Source: JALYTY01 sp964546935
GTDB taxonomy: Bacteria; Vulcanimicrobiota; Vulcanimicrobiia; Vulcanimicrobiales; Vulcanimicrobiaceae
Reading direction: 5' to 3'
Assembly: GCA_964546935.1 (NCBI GenBank)
Contig: CAZJLJ010000008.1
Location: 1-64,000, forward strand
Length of the DNA stretch: 64,000 nucleotides
This document shows, one piece after another, positions 41,862 through 50,449 of this stretch. Numbering within the stretch: the first letter of the stretch is position 1; every line of letters begins with the position of its first letter. The notes under the pieces are model-generated. The model was not told the origin of the DNA and did no database searches. It saw only the letters and a list, made by a program, of their open reading frames with translations. The position numbers and the translations under genes were made by a program.

Positions 41862-42704
41862 TTGCTAACCAACCCTGGGGAGGGCTTCCTGATCGCAGGT
41901 CCGGCTCAATCGCCAAACCGCCGGCTCTACTATCGCCAGCCAATGTATCTGCGGATTAACCTGCGGATTACCGGCGTTCGCGTCGCTGTCCCGGCCACGC
42001 TGATAGACATCTCCGGAGGCGGCTGCCAGATTCACGCCCGCACTATGGTGAAGCCCCGCGCCGGAATCGAATTCGAGTTGCCGAGAGCGGGCGACTCTAA
42101 CCTGCGGATCGCCGGCGTCGTCAAAAAAGTGACCTACGCCCCGGAAGACCGGACCTTTCGCTACGCCGTTCAATTCGAGACGCTCGAAACGCCGGTCCGA
42201 GACGAGCTGCTGCGGTTCATCATCGAAGAGCAGCGCCGGTCTATCAGCGGCACAAAAGCGCAAAGCGACCTTGCGCTTGCGCCCGTAAAGAAATTGTCAA
42301 CGCGCCTTCGCGAACTGCGGATGGCCTATCGCGTAGAAATCAACGTGCCGGTAAAGTACTCGATCGGTGACTCGACCAGCATCCAACATGGGACGGCAAT
42401 CGACTTGAGCACCGGCGGCCTACGTCTTATTCTCGATCAAGTGCTGCGGCAAGAGTGGCTGGTGACGTTACGCTTCACACTACCGAACGAAACGTTAAAA
42501 GCGCTGGCGCAATCGCGCGGCAATTCCGCGCAGGCGATGCGTCCGTTCAGCGAATTGAAGTTGTTGGCGCGCCCGCTTCCCGGTGTGAAACAGTTGCGCG
42601 GACGTTACGTGCAAAGCTTGGCATTCATTAATCCCGAAGCAGCGCATACCGATGAGATCAGCCGCTTCGTTCAAGCTACACGACTGACCGCAATTCGCCG
42701 CTAA
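41862..42704 (+). CDS. Tandem PilZ-domain protein, candidate c-di-GMP receptor
   Basis: 280 residues with two PilZ-type barrels. Domain 1 (about 18-125) has RRLYYRQPMYLR and LIDISGGGCQI, keeping both halves of the c-di-GMP site (RxxxR and D/NxSxxG). Domain 2 (150-270) has RMAYRVEINVPV and AIDLSTGGLRL, again with both. Bacterial YcgR-like proteins typically have one PilZ plus an N-terminal partner barrel, so two apparently binding-competent PilZ domains is less usual. Start TTG 41862 is forced: the next ATG (41943) would remove the RxxxR motif. No membrane segment. The only other c-di-GMP-related gene in the window is the REC-GGDDF regulator. Confidence 0.85.
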   Translation: MLTNPGEGFLIAGPAQSPNRRLYYRQPMYLRINLRITGVRVAVPATLIDISGGGCQIHARTMVKPRAGIEFELPRAGDSNLRIAGVVKKVTYAPEDRTFRYAVQFETLETPVRDELLRFIIEEQRRSISGTKAQSDLALAPVKKLSTRLRELRMAYRVEINVPVKYSIGDSTSIQHGTAIDLSTGGLRLILDQVLRQEWLVTLRFTLPNETLKALAQSRGNSAQAMRPFSELKLLARPLPGVKQLRGRYVQSLAFINPEAAHTDEISRFVQATRLTAIRR

Positions 42705-42750
42705 CGTAAGGCTTTCGCCCTAATACGCGAGCCCTAGGTCTTGAATAAAA

Positions 42751-42778
42751 CGGTTGCTCGTTAAAGCGGTTGCTCGTT
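42751..42778. promoter_or_regulatory. Direct repeats CGGTTGCTCGTT overlapping a candidate promoter
   Basis: CGGTTGCTCGTT occurs at 42751-42762 and again at 42767-42778, 16 bp apart start to start. A partial inverted copy (AACCG at 42791-42795) follows. The second copy runs into the candidate -35 element, a layout expected for a transcription-factor site. Confidence 0.45.
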
Positions 42779-42805
42779 GTTCGGCGCGCGAACCGTTGTT
42801 ATATT
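42777..42805 (+). promoter_or_regulatory. Candidate promoter of the EXORDIUM-like lipoprotein gene
   Basis: TTGTTC (42777-42782) and TATATT (42800-42805) have a 17-bp spacer. The transcript would start near 42812, right at CACCTC (42811-42816), which is complementary to GAGGTG (42839-42844), the ribosome-binding site of the following gene. Confidence 0.45.
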
Positions 42806-42850
42806 GACTTCACCTCTCCCGTTTCGTTTTAGCTTTACGAGGTGAGAAGT

Positions 42851-43936
42851 ATGAAGTTCGTGAGTATCCGCGCACTTTTTTCGTGTGCGGCTAGCGCTAT
42901 TTCCGCAGCGCTCTTATTTACCGCATGTTCAGGAGGCGGAGGTAATAGCAACAACGGTGGTGTTGTGCCATCGGCAGTGCAAAATCCGGGCGCTGCAACC
43001 GATGCAGTAACGGCCGTTCATGAACCCGGTGTTGCAAATTTAAGCATTTCTGCCGCGGATCGCGCGGCCGCGCTCAGCGCCACCCACTTTGTTTATCATC
43101 TGAATCGCATTTACTCTTCGAAAACACCCGTTGCAGTCACGGGCGCGCCGAGTACCTCATCGGTCTTTCCATCCGACCTAATATTCCACGGCGGCCCCAC
43201 CTTAGCACACGTTCGCTCTCACGATGTGTATCTCAATTGCCCCTCAACGTGCTGGGGAGATCCGCAACAATTCATCGACAACCTCAATAACAGCACGTTC
43301 ATTCACGTTACGGACCAGTACGTAAAGTCTACGGCCAATGGACGTTACACCACGGGCGCCAACGTTGCCATCAGCCATCAGTACTTCCTAAATATCGACA
43401 ACGTCGTCCCGCCAACCGATCTTCTGGCTTTCATGCACACCGCAGCTCACGCGTTCGGCGGAGGCTACGGGAACATCTATCATATCTTCTTGCCAAAAGG
43501 ATACGATACGTGCTTTGACAATCCGTTCGGAGGACCGGGCTCGGGGAACGTCTGCTATTCGCCCGACGTTCCATCCACGTTCATCTTCTGTGCATATCAC
43601 GGAAGCGTTACGTTTAGCGACTCGGTGGGTCACGTAATCTTCAGTGTCGAGCCTTATCAGAATGTGCCGGGATGCCGCACGACCGACACGCTGAAGCCCA
43701 TTGGTCCACAACCACCGCCCAACGGACAACTGAAGGATTCGACCGATTCGGTTCTTTCGCACGAATACTTTGAATCGATTACCGATCCGGATCTCAACGC
43801 ATGGTTCGTCGATGCGACCGGTCAAGAGATCGGCGACATTTGCCGCGCGTTCCCGTACACGATCATCTCGCTTCAGGGACACAACTACGAAATACAGCGT
43901 GAGTACTCAAATAGAGTCCACGCTTGCGTAAATTGA
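42851..43936 (+). CDS. Lipoprotein resembling EXORDIUM/phosphate-induced protein
   Basis: 361 residues. Signal ends in a lipobox (LLFTAC), followed by Gly/Asn-rich linker. The rest resembles the plant EXORDIUM/PHI-1 family and its bacterial relatives: YHLNRIYSSKTPVAVTGAPS early, STFIFCAYHGSV in the middle and DSVLSHEYFESITDPDLNAWF with QEIGDICR near the C-terminus, the HExxE...TDP...GxEIGD pattern recalling a metal site. Bacterial versions are secreted and uncharacterised. ATG 42851 is preferred over GTG 42842 because GAGGTGAG ends 4 bp before it. A terminator follows at 43961. The protein should sit in the outer leaflet or periplasm. Confidence 0.7.
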   Translation: MKFVSIRALFSCAASAISAALLFTACSGGGGNSNNGGVVPSAVQNPGAATDAVTAVHEPGVANLSISAADRAAALSATHFVYHLNRIYSSKTPVAVTGAPSTSSVFPSDLIFHGGPTLAHVRSHDVYLNCPSTCWGDPQQFIDNLNNSTFIHVTDQYVKSTANGRYTTGANVAISHQYFLNIDNVVPPTDLLAFMHTAAHAFGGGYGNIYHIFLPKGYDTCFDNPFGGPGSGNVCYSPDVPSTFIFCAYHGSVTFSDSVGHVIFSVEPYQNVPGCRTTDTLKPIGPQPPPNGQLKDSTDSVLSHEYFESITDPDLNAWFVDATGQEIGDICRAFPYTIISLQGHNYEIQREYSNRVHACVN

Positions 43937-43960
43937 AGATTGGCCTTGATGACGGGCAGG

Positions 43961-43990
43961 GGCCGGCGTAACGCGCCGGCCTTTTCTTTT
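43961..43990 (+). terminator. Terminator after the EXORDIUM-like lipoprotein gene
   Basis: GGCCGGCG (43961-43968) pairs with CGCCGGCC (43974-43981) around TAACG and is followed by TTTTCTTTT (43982-43990). Located 24 bp past the stop. Confidence 0.9.
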
Positions 43991-44004
43991 GTTCTTGGCC
44001 TCTT

Positions 44005-44331
44005 TTAGTACGCCGGCGGCGAATAGACGTTGTAAGTGAGTGCCGTTTTGGTCGACTCGTTGCGAAAGCGGTGCGGAACGTTGCGTGGAACTACGACGCA
44101 TTCGCCAGCCTGCATAGGAAATTTGCGATCGCCGATCTCGGCCATAACCTCGCCTTCCACTACGAATAAAACCTGTTCGCTTTGAGCGTGTTCGTTTCCA
44201 AGTGGTCCACTTGCCGCACCGGGTTCCAGCCGCATCACTGCCGTTTGCAGCAGCTCCGCAGTTTGCAGAACCGAAAACGACGCCCTCACCTCATACACGT
44301 TGCATGCAGCCGTTACATCTTTCGTTCGCAT
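44005..44331 (-). CDS. Small cupin-domain protein
   Basis: 108 residues, one cupin barrel. Motif 1 is partly kept (EHAQSEQVLFVVEGEVMAEIG, with His and Glu in order) and motif 2 is GECVVVPRNVPHRFRNES with its histidine. A metal site with two His and one Glu is plausible. Function unknown; such single cupins are often sugar- or ligand-binding or regulatory. ATG 44331 is chosen because the barrel starts about 15 residues later; the upstream frame lies in the preceding gene. It begins 1 bp after that gene's stop (TAACATG), so the two are coupled. Confidence 0.82.
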   Translation of the reverse strand: MRTKDVTAACNVYEVRASFSVLQTAELLQTAVMRLEPGAASGPLGNEHAQSEQVLFVVEGEVMAEIGDRKFPMQAGECVVVPRNVPHRFRNESTKTALTYNVYSPPAY

Positions 44332-44332
44332 G

Positions 44333-45385
44333 TTAGCGTTTATTCCCCGATGCGGCGGCTTCCATGACGAAGGCGAACGGCCACGGATAGGCCCATGAAG
44401 CGCGTTTGTAGAGTTCCACGTTCTTTCGCCGTCCGCCGATATCAATCGCAGCGCGAAGTAACGAAGGAATAGCGAGCAGCGGCTCGGCATCGGGCAACTC
44501 GAACTGCCATAACCCGTGGAGCTCCAATTGCTCCAACCGCAGTAACGAAACGGCTTCGAGACTTGAAACGGTCAAGTGCTCAAGCGAGAGCGTCCGCAAT
44601 GACGAAGGCAACGCATCGAGAGACGGTGCGGCATCGAGATATGCCAGACGCAAACCTTCGAGCGGCGGCGCATCTTTCAAGTCGACGCGAGCCGCATGGC
44701 TGCAATCCAGAGCGCGAACCGTACAAGGTAAGGCTTTGAACGAAACGTTAATGCCGTTTGCTGCGATTCGAAGCGCTCGAACCGATGGAAATTGCGCGAG
44801 CACGCCCGCCACATCCATCGGTGCTTCGATGTGTAGTTCCTCAACGTGCGGCAACTCTACGTCGTCATAGGCAGCAGTGATACGCACGCGTCGAATCGGC
44901 GTGCGCGCAAATTCGCGCAGCTGAGCGGCGGCTGCACCATAGGGTCGGATCGTAACGCCCGGATGTTCAGCGATATAGTCGATTAGGCTTTGCAACGTTT
45001 GCGCATCTAGCGGCTCGTTCCAGGTGAACATGGAGCCCGCGATGGGCTCACCGCTGCGTAGCACATGAACCGACAAAGGCTTTTCGTCGAACGGCAAACG
45101 GTTCAATCGCTTCGCCACGACACGCTCGGCGTGTGCAGCAGTAATCCAACGGTCGTTCTCGGGTTGAGCCTCCGGTACCACGGCACGCAAATGGGAGCGC
45201 CTCCACCGATGCAACACCAACGCCCTGTCGCTAGTGCGAAGGACGGCGACAGGGTCGGAGTTTTTCCCGGCGTAGGCTGCAACGTCAACGACGTGATGGT
45301 GCGCTCGCACGATGCAAAGTGGGACGAACGATCCATCGCCAAGCGGCAAATCATACCACTCGCCGCTTCGATAGGGGAGCTTCAC
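44333..45385 (-). CDS. Hypothetical protein with leucine-rich-repeat-like C-terminus
   Basis: 350 residues. The N-terminal about 70 residues (RSGEWYDLPLGDGSFVPLCIVRA ... YAGKNSDP) recall the Imm26-type small barrel found in some immunity or regulatory proteins; this is a weak similarity. From about 160 there are irregular leucine-rich units (VRALRIAANGINVSF, LPSSLRTLSLEHLTVSSLEAVSLLRLEQLELHG), each about 20-24 residues. No signal or membrane helix. Its gene is followed 1 bp later by the cupin, and it is divergent from the methyltransferase. No toxin gene is present to support an immunity role. Confidence 0.6.
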   Translation of the reverse strand: MKLPYRSGEWYDLPLGDGSFVPLCIVRAHHHVVDVAAYAGKNSDPVAVLRTSDRALVLHRWRRSHLRAVVPEAQPENDRWITAAHAERVVAKRLNRLPFDEKPLSVHVLRSGEPIAGSMFTWNEPLDAQTLQSLIDYIAEHPGVTIRPYGAAAAQLREFARTPIRRVRITAAYDDVELPHVEELHIEAPMDVAGVLAQFPSVRALRIAANGINVSFKALPCTVRALDCSHAARVDLKDAPPLEGLRLAYLDAAPSLDALPSSLRTLSLEHLTVSSLEAVSLLRLEQLELHGLWQFELPDAEPLLAIPSLLRAAIDIGGRRKNVELYKRASWAYPWPFAFVMEAAASGNKR

Positions 45386-45411
45386 TCTTGTGAACTGATT
45401 GAAGGCACGGC

Positions 45412-46032
45412 TTGGCGAAACCTCGCAGCGTGGGCACGCAGCGCAGCGCGGGGCGACGATTCGATCACGATTACGGCGTCACGACGCAAGCTATTCTTTT
45501 CCTAACGGATCTCGATCCCGACGCCGTGGGGGATGCAGGCGCGCATGCAACGCACTACGAGCCCGTCCCCGTGACTGACTTTCGTGCACTCTTGCGCCAC
45601 GTGCCGCGCGAGACGGTCGAGACCGCGACGTTCGTAGATGTCGGCGCGGGGATGGGCCGGGCGTTGCTTCTCGCTTGCGAGTATCCGTTCGTTCAGGTGA
45701 CCGGAGTGGAAGTCTCCCCCGGGCTCTTCGAAGTTGCACGCGATAACATCGCGACGGCGTCGCGCGCCAACAGGCGGTGCAATGACATCCGGATCGTTCG
45801 CGACGACGCGCGCATCTGGAACTATCCGGCAGGCGACCTAGTGGTCTTTATGTACAACCCTTTTGACGCCGACGCGATGACCGCGGCGCTTGGTGCGATC
45901 CTCAATCGACGCAACCCCCAGGCCACATGGCTGCTGTATCACACGCCGGTAGAGCGTAAAATAATGGACGATGATCCGCAGTGGAGGGTCGTTGCCGAGA
46001 CGGCGGCGGGTGTCGTTTACCGGCGCGACTAG
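45412..46032 (+). CDS. Class I SAM-dependent methyltransferase
   Basis: 206 residues. Motif I is FVDVGAGMGRALLL (about 73-86), with the acidic residue of motif II in VTGVEVSPGLFEVA and motif III region IRIVRDDARIWN; VFMYNPFDADAM carries the motif IV position (NPF). N-terminal residues hold a His/Tyr-rich HDYGVTTQAILFLTDLDPD segment common in a family of small bacterial methyltransferases whose substrate is unknown. Start TTG 45412 with AAGG 6 bp upstream; GTG 45430 is an alternative. Its end overlaps the likely start of the cyclase-ATPase gene by about 23 bp. Confidence 0.8.
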   Translation: MAKPRSVGTQRSAGRRFDHDYGVTTQAILFLTDLDPDAVGDAGAHATHYEPVPVTDFRALLRHVPRETVETATFVDVGAGMGRALLLACEYPFVQVTGVEVSPGLFEVARDNIATASRANRRCNDIRIVRDDARIWNYPAGDLVVFMYNPFDADAMTAALGAILNRRNPQATWLLYHTPVERKIMDDDPQWRVVAETAAGVVYRRD

Positions 46033-48727
46033 GGGACGCACGGTCCCGACCGGGATGGTCTTTTTTCTGTTCTCGGATATCGAGGGCAGCACTATTCGTT
46101 GGGAAACGAAGCCCCAGGCGATGGAAGCCGCGCTACGGCGCCACGACGCCATCTTGCACGACGCGGTGGGCCGCAACATGGGCTACGTTTTTAAAACGGT
46201 CGGCGACGAGTTCTGCACTGCGTTTCAACACGCGCACAATGCCGTCGCAGCGGCGATTGCTATCCAACGAGAACTCGCGGCGGAGGACTTCAACAGCGTC
46301 GAAGGACTGCGCGTTCGAGTAGCAATTCACGGCGGCAAAACCGACGAGCGTTCCGGCGATTACTTCGGTCCGCCGGTTAACCGCGTTGCGCGATTGCTCT
46401 CAACGGCACACGGAGGGCAAGTGCTGCTCTCCGCGATCGTCGCGGAATCACTCGACGGCTACATCCCGGCGGAAGCGAAGCTCGTCGATCTCGGTTGGCA
46501 TCGTTTGAAAGACATGGAGGAGCCCGAGCACGTCTTTCAACTTGCCGCGCCGGGTTTGGATGAGGAGTTCGCGCCGATTCGATCGCTCAACACGGGCGCA
46601 AACAATCTCCCGCGACAAACCACAAGTTTCGTCGGACGTGAAAATGACGTTGCTGAAGTGGTCCGGCTGCTCAATGTTTCACCGCTCGTATCGATTGTGG
46701 GCGTAGGCGGCGTAGGCAAGACGCGGCTCGCGTTGCAAGTTGCGGCAGAGGTTCTGCACGAATATCGCGACGGCGTTTGGTTCGTCAACCTGGCCCCCAT
46801 CGACGATCCGAATCTCGTCGCGAGCACGATTCTTTCCACGCTCGCAGTAACGCACGGAAGCGGCAAGTCTGCGATGGAGACGCTGCTGTCGCACTTGAAG
46901 ACACGATCGCTGCTGCTGTTTTTGGATAATTGCGAGCACCTTATCGGCGAAGCGGCAATCGTGACAGCGGAGATTTTAACCAACGCGCCGTTAGTACGAA
47001 TTTTAACGACGACGCGCGAAGCGTTGAACGTCCCGGGCGAACACGTCTATCGCGTTCCAACGCTTGGAATCGAAGATGCGGTGCAACTCTTCATCGACCG
47101 TGCACGGGCGGCAAAAGCGGATTTCGTTGTTAGCGAAGATTCTCTACCGGTTGTCGAAGAGATTTGCAATCGCGTCGACGGACTGGCACTCGCGATTGAA
47201 CTCGCAGCGGCGCGGATGCGCGTGCTTTCCCTCCGCGATCTCGCGTCGCATTTGAAAGAACGCTTCCGCGTGCTGACCGGCGGAAGCCGCACCGCATTGC
47301 CGCGCCAGAAGACGCTGCACGCTCTAATCGACTGGAGCCACAACCTTCTTCTCGAGGAAGAGAAGATTTTGTTCCGGCGCTTGGCCGTGTTTTCCGGAAG
47401 CTTTTCCCTCGAGGCGGCCGCCGACGTTTGCGTCAACGACGATTTAGACGAATACGAGCCGCTAGACGTTCTCACCGCCCTAGTGGAAAAATCGCTTGTT
47501 GTAGCGGAAAGTTCAAATGGACAAACGCGCTACCGATTGTTGCAATCGATTGAAGACTACGCGAGCGGGCGACTCAACGAAGCCGGCGAGAGCGAACCTA
47601 CATCGCGATGCCACGCGACATACTTCGCAGAGTTCGCTGAACGGGCATACCTGGAATGGGACACGGGGCCGGCGCCTGATTGGCTCGCGCGCTCGAGCGT
47701 CGAATTAGACAACATTCGCGCCGCGCTAAGTTGGACGATCAGCGAGAATCGCGAAGCGCAAATAGGAACGCGGATCATCTCCAGCGGGTTTCCGATTTTT
47801 CTTCGGCTTTCTCTCCTTAGTGAAGCCATCGGCTGGGCAGAATGCGCGCTTATAAGTTGCGAACCTATGCCGGTGGAAGCGGCGGCTCGTTTAGAGTTCG
47901 GATTATCAATGCTCTACAACAATGCTTTAGATGAACCGCGCGCGTTGTCCGCGGCCGAACGCGCAGTTAGCCTGTATTCTTCTACGGATAACATCCGCGG
48001 CACAATAGGCGCTATGGCGCAACTGGCGCAAATATACGCGCGTTACGAGCGTTTTCATGAGGCACGGGAACTGGGTGACGAAGCACTCAGTCGGGCGCGG
48101 AAGTTGAATGATCCTCGGCTGCTTGCGGTGACGCTTCAACGATCTGCAATAACGTTTCGGTCGGAAGAAATCGAAACCGCACGCGGCTATTTCAATGAAG
48201 CAGTTACATTATTTCAAGGCGCTGGTTGCGATGAAGACACTGGACGTGCGTTGGTTTGGTGGGCGGCGGCGGAAGCGGATGCATCGGAGCTTCAACGCGC
48301 TACGGAAATCTTACATCGCGCTGTTCCCCTCGTGGCCGGGGACATAAAGCTGTTTGTGCTTCTAAACCTCGCCGAATATACCCTGACGCTGGGACAATTG
48401 CTAGACGCGACGACGTATGCAATGGCGGCGTTAAACGCAGCGCATAGTCATAACCACATGGGTGCCTTTTCCATAGCCGCGGCGTTTGTTGCCGCAGCAA
48501 CCGTTGACGTCGATGTCCCGCGCGCAGCAAGGCTCCTTGCATTTGCTCGAAGGAATTTCACTGGCTCCGAATGGCCACCGCGCCAGTATGGCGGACATGT
48601 CTTCGACCGTCTTGAGACCCGCTTACGGGAAAGGCTTTCAGCAACAGAACACAACGCCTGCGAAACCGCAGGCGCTGCATGGTCCATCACTGACGTCGTT
48701 AAAGAAACTGCCGATTTAGCACGGTAA
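46010..48727 (+). CDS. Adenylate/guanylate cyclase - STAND ATPase - TPR fusion
   Basis: 905 residues from GTG 46010 (start uncertain, ATG 46055 also possible). Residues 15-185 are a class III cyclase: VFFLFSDIEGST (Asp23), KTVGDEF (Lys62, Asp66), GDYFGPPVNRVAR (Asp117, Asn124, Arg128), all metal, purine and transition-state residues present. Residues 215-480 are an NB-ARC/STAND ATPase: FVGRENDV, Walker A GVGGVGKTR, Walker B LLLFLDNCEH, RILTTTREAL and GLALAIELAAARMRVL. The C-terminus is helical with TPR-like repeats. There is no LuxR-type DNA-binding domain. The plan is common in actinobacteria and soil phyla; a ligand sensed by the repeats may drive oligomerisation and cNMP synthesis. Function in the cell unknown. 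Confidence 0.87.
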   Translation: MSFTGATRGRTVPTGMVFFLFSDIEGSTIRWETKPQAMEAALRRHDAILHDAVGRNMGYVFKTVGDEFCTAFQHAHNAVAAAIAIQRELAAEDFNSVEGLRVRVAIHGGKTDERSGDYFGPPVNRVARLLSTAHGGQVLLSAIVAESLDGYIPAEAKLVDLGWHRLKDMEEPEHVFQLAAPGLDEEFAPIRSLNTGANNLPRQTTSFVGRENDVAEVVRLLNVSPLVSIVGVGGVGKTRLALQVAAEVLHEYRDGVWFVNLAPIDDPNLVASTILSTLAVTHGSGKSAMETLLSHLKTRSLLLFLDNCEHLIGEAAIVTAEILTNAPLVRILTTTREALNVPGEHVYRVPTLGIEDAVQLFIDRARAAKADFVVSEDSLPVVEEICNRVDGLALAIELAAARMRVLSLRDLASHLKERFRVLTGGSRTALPRQKTLHALIDWSHNLLLEEEKILFRRLAVFSGSFSLEAAADVCVNDDLDEYEPLDVLTALVEKSLVVAESSNGQTRYRLLQSIEDYASGRLNEAGESEPTSRCHATYFAEFAERAYLEWDTGPAPDWLARSSVELDNIRAALSWTISENREAQIGTRIISSGFPIFLRLSLLSEAIGWAECALISCEPMPVEAAARLEFGLSMLYNNALDEPRALSAAERAVSLYSSTDNIRGTIGAMAQLAQIYARYERFHEARELGDEALSRARKLNDPRLLAVTLQRSAITFRSEEIETARGYFNEAVTLFQGAGCDEDTGRALVWWAAAEADASELQRATEILHRAVPLVAGDIKLFVLLNLAEYTLTLGQLLDATTYAMAALNAAHSHNHMGAFSIAAAFVAAATVDVDVPRAARLLAFARRNFTGSEWPPRQYGGHVFDRLETRLRERLSATEHNACETAGAAWSITDVVKETADLAR

Positions 48728-49237
48728 AATGCCGTGTGCACCCTGAGGTAGGCGGCGATGTAACGCGGACGGCAAGGACGGATCGGTGCATGTTTGCGTC
48801 ATTGAGAAGCTGCCGCTTTGTCCGGAACAACCGCTGTACGCTTTGTAGCTTGCGGAAAGAACTCCAGTCGACGCATTTATTGTGCCGGTGATGTTGAAGC
48901 CGCAGCTCGAACCGCCAGGACCGACACTAGCAATGCCACTCCCGTTGAGATTTCCATCCAGATCGATCGTCAACGCGACCGTGTTTGCAACGTTGACGGC
49001 AACAGGGCCTGAACCAAACGTCTCGCCGATCGTTCCACCAATTGAGGAGGCTTTCTGCGAAAGCGTTACCGTCGCTGTTCCATTGCCCTGAACCGAATCG
49101 GTTACACTTCCGGAATACTCACCGGCGATTTGCGCCACGGTTGGTGGATTGCTCGGCGGATTGGTGTTCCCGTTGCACGCGCTAAGAACGAGTGCGGCAA
49201 TAAGTAGCGCAACTGGAGAAGACGTGCGCATCAGCAT
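48716..49237 (-). CDS. Hypothetical lipoprotein
   Basis: 173 residues. Signal (SSPVALLIAALVLSAC) with a clear lipobox LSAC, then an Asn/Pro linker and an all-beta domain of Gly/Ser/Thr-rich strands (IAGEYSGSVTDSVQGNGTATVTL, LTIDLDGNLNGSGIASV, CGFNITGTINASTG) with four cysteines. Similar low-complexity beta lipoproteins are common in Acidobacteria and candidate phyla; role unknown. AAGGAG lies 3-4 bp before the ATG. Its C-terminus overlaps the end of the convergent cyclase-ATPase gene by 12 bp. Confidence 0.7.
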   Translation of the reverse strand: MLMRTSSPVALLIAALVLSACNGNTNPPSNPPTVAQIAGEYSGSVTDSVQGNGTATVTLSQKASSIGGTIGETFGSGPVAVNVANTVALTIDLDGNLNGSGIASVGPGGSSCGFNITGTINASTGVLSASYKAYSGCSGQSGSFSMTQTCTDPSLPSALHRRLPQGAHGILPC

Positions 49238-49311
49238 GCTCCTTCCTTGACATTACTTGCTGCCTTGCGGCACCGGGCCCGCAGCTCCCTTGAGCCTTAT
49301 TGCCCAGCTAG

Positions 49312-50445
49312 CTACGCGTTGCCGAGGACGTCGCGATCTTTTTGCGAGTAGATGTTCAACAACACGCCGACGGCGGCGAAGTTCGTCAAAATGGCGGAGC
49401 CACCGTACGACATGAAGGGCAGCGGAATGCCCGTAATAGGCATGATACCGATCGTCATGCCGACGTTCACCAAGACGTGGAAGAAGAGCATCGCCACGAT
49501 ACCGGCCGCAAGCAAGAAGCCAAACCGGTCGCGGGCCGCGATCATCGTGCGAATGCCGCCGTAGAGCACCACGGCGTACAACGCGATCAATAATATGGCA
49601 CCGGCGAATCCGAACTCTTCGGCCAACACCGTGAAGATGAAATCGCGAGAGTGTTCCGGCACAAAGTTGAGCTGGGTCTGTGTTCCGTGATGCAAACCTC
49701 GACCAAGCCAACCGCCATTGCCCACCGCGATTTTTGATTGATTTAGGTTATAACCCGCGCCTTGCGGATCGGCTTTGGGGTTCAAGAACACGAACAGGCG
49801 CGCTTTTTGGAACGGCTTCAGCAGCGCATTCGTACCGACAGCTGCCGCGCCGGCGGTTACTACACCCATCGCGTAGATCATGAAATCGCCGACTTTCGGC
49901 AAACCGAAGAAGAGCTGCGAACTCAGAATAGCGCCCACAACCAGCGTTGTTCCGAGGTCGGGCTGTTTCAAAATCAGCAGCGCCGGAATTGCAACGGTTG
50001 CAAGCGGCTTCCACAAGTCTTGAATGCGATCGTACGTTGCGCGGCATAGCACCGCCGCAATGCAAATCGCGAGAATCAGCTTTGCCGGTTCGGACGGTTG
50101 AAACGTCCCCAGCGGGCCAAGCGAAATCCAACGCTGCGCGCCGAGCGCGGAGTGCCCGCCGCGCAAAATAAAGAGCAGCAACGCCAAGTTGACGACGTAC
50201 AGAGCCGGCGCCCATCGCTGCCAATTGCGATAGTCGATGAACGAGAAGATAACCATCAGCGGAAGGCCGAGCAGCATGTAGATGATCTGCTTCTTGAACT
50301 CGCCGTTGGCGTCGCCGCCGTGAAGATCTGCGGATTGGATGCAGAGAATGCCAAGCAACGTCAATAAGACGCACGCAATCGCGAGCGACCAATTGAAGTT
50401 TCGAACGTACCGGCGTGCGCCGATTGTGAGGGTTAGGGTTGCCAT
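49312..50445 (-). CDS. rodA: Rod shape-determining peptidoglycan polymerase RodA
   Basis: 377 residues, about 10 membrane helices of the SEDS family. Signature regions are RWISLGPLGTFQPSEPAKL, ILKQPDLGTTLVVG, NFVPEHSRDFIFTVLAEEFG (containing the key aspartate region of SEDS glycosyltransferases) and GIPLPFMSYGGSA. RodA polymerises lipid II with a class B PBP during elongation. It is more like RodA than FtsW by short loops and the SRDFIFTVLAEE motif. It is the last gene of the min operon here (4 bp after alkB's stop), which couples a rod-elongation gene to division-site placement. No mreBCD or PBP2 gene lies in the window. Confidence 0.92.
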   Translation of the reverse strand: MATLTLTIGARRYVRNFNWSLAIACVLLTLLGILCIQSADLHGGDANGEFKKQIIYMLLGLPLMVIFSFIDYRNWQRWAPALYVVNLALLLFILRGGHSALGAQRWISLGPLGTFQPSEPAKLILAICIAAVLCRATYDRIQDLWKPLATVAIPALLILKQPDLGTTLVVGAILSSQLFFGLPKVGDFMIYAMGVVTAGAAAVGTNALLKPFQKARLFVFLNPKADPQGAGYNLNQSKIAVGNGGWLGRGLHHGTQTQLNFVPEHSRDFIFTVLAEEFGFAGAILLIALYAVVLYGGIRTMIAARDRFGFLLAAGIVAMLFFHVLVNVGMTIGIMPITGIPLPFMSYGGSAILTNFAAVGVLLNIYSQKDRDVLGNA

Positions 50446-50449
50446 GGCT

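Noticed and set aside
44005..45385. Hypothetical LRR protein plus cupin as an immunity/toxin pair
   Set aside because: The Imm26-like resemblance is weak and neither gene has toxin features.
46010..48727. Cyclase-STAND protein as core of a CBASS or Avs-like defence system
   Set aside because: The cyclase is class III, not a CD-NTase; no effector, nuclease or mobile-element gene is adjacent.
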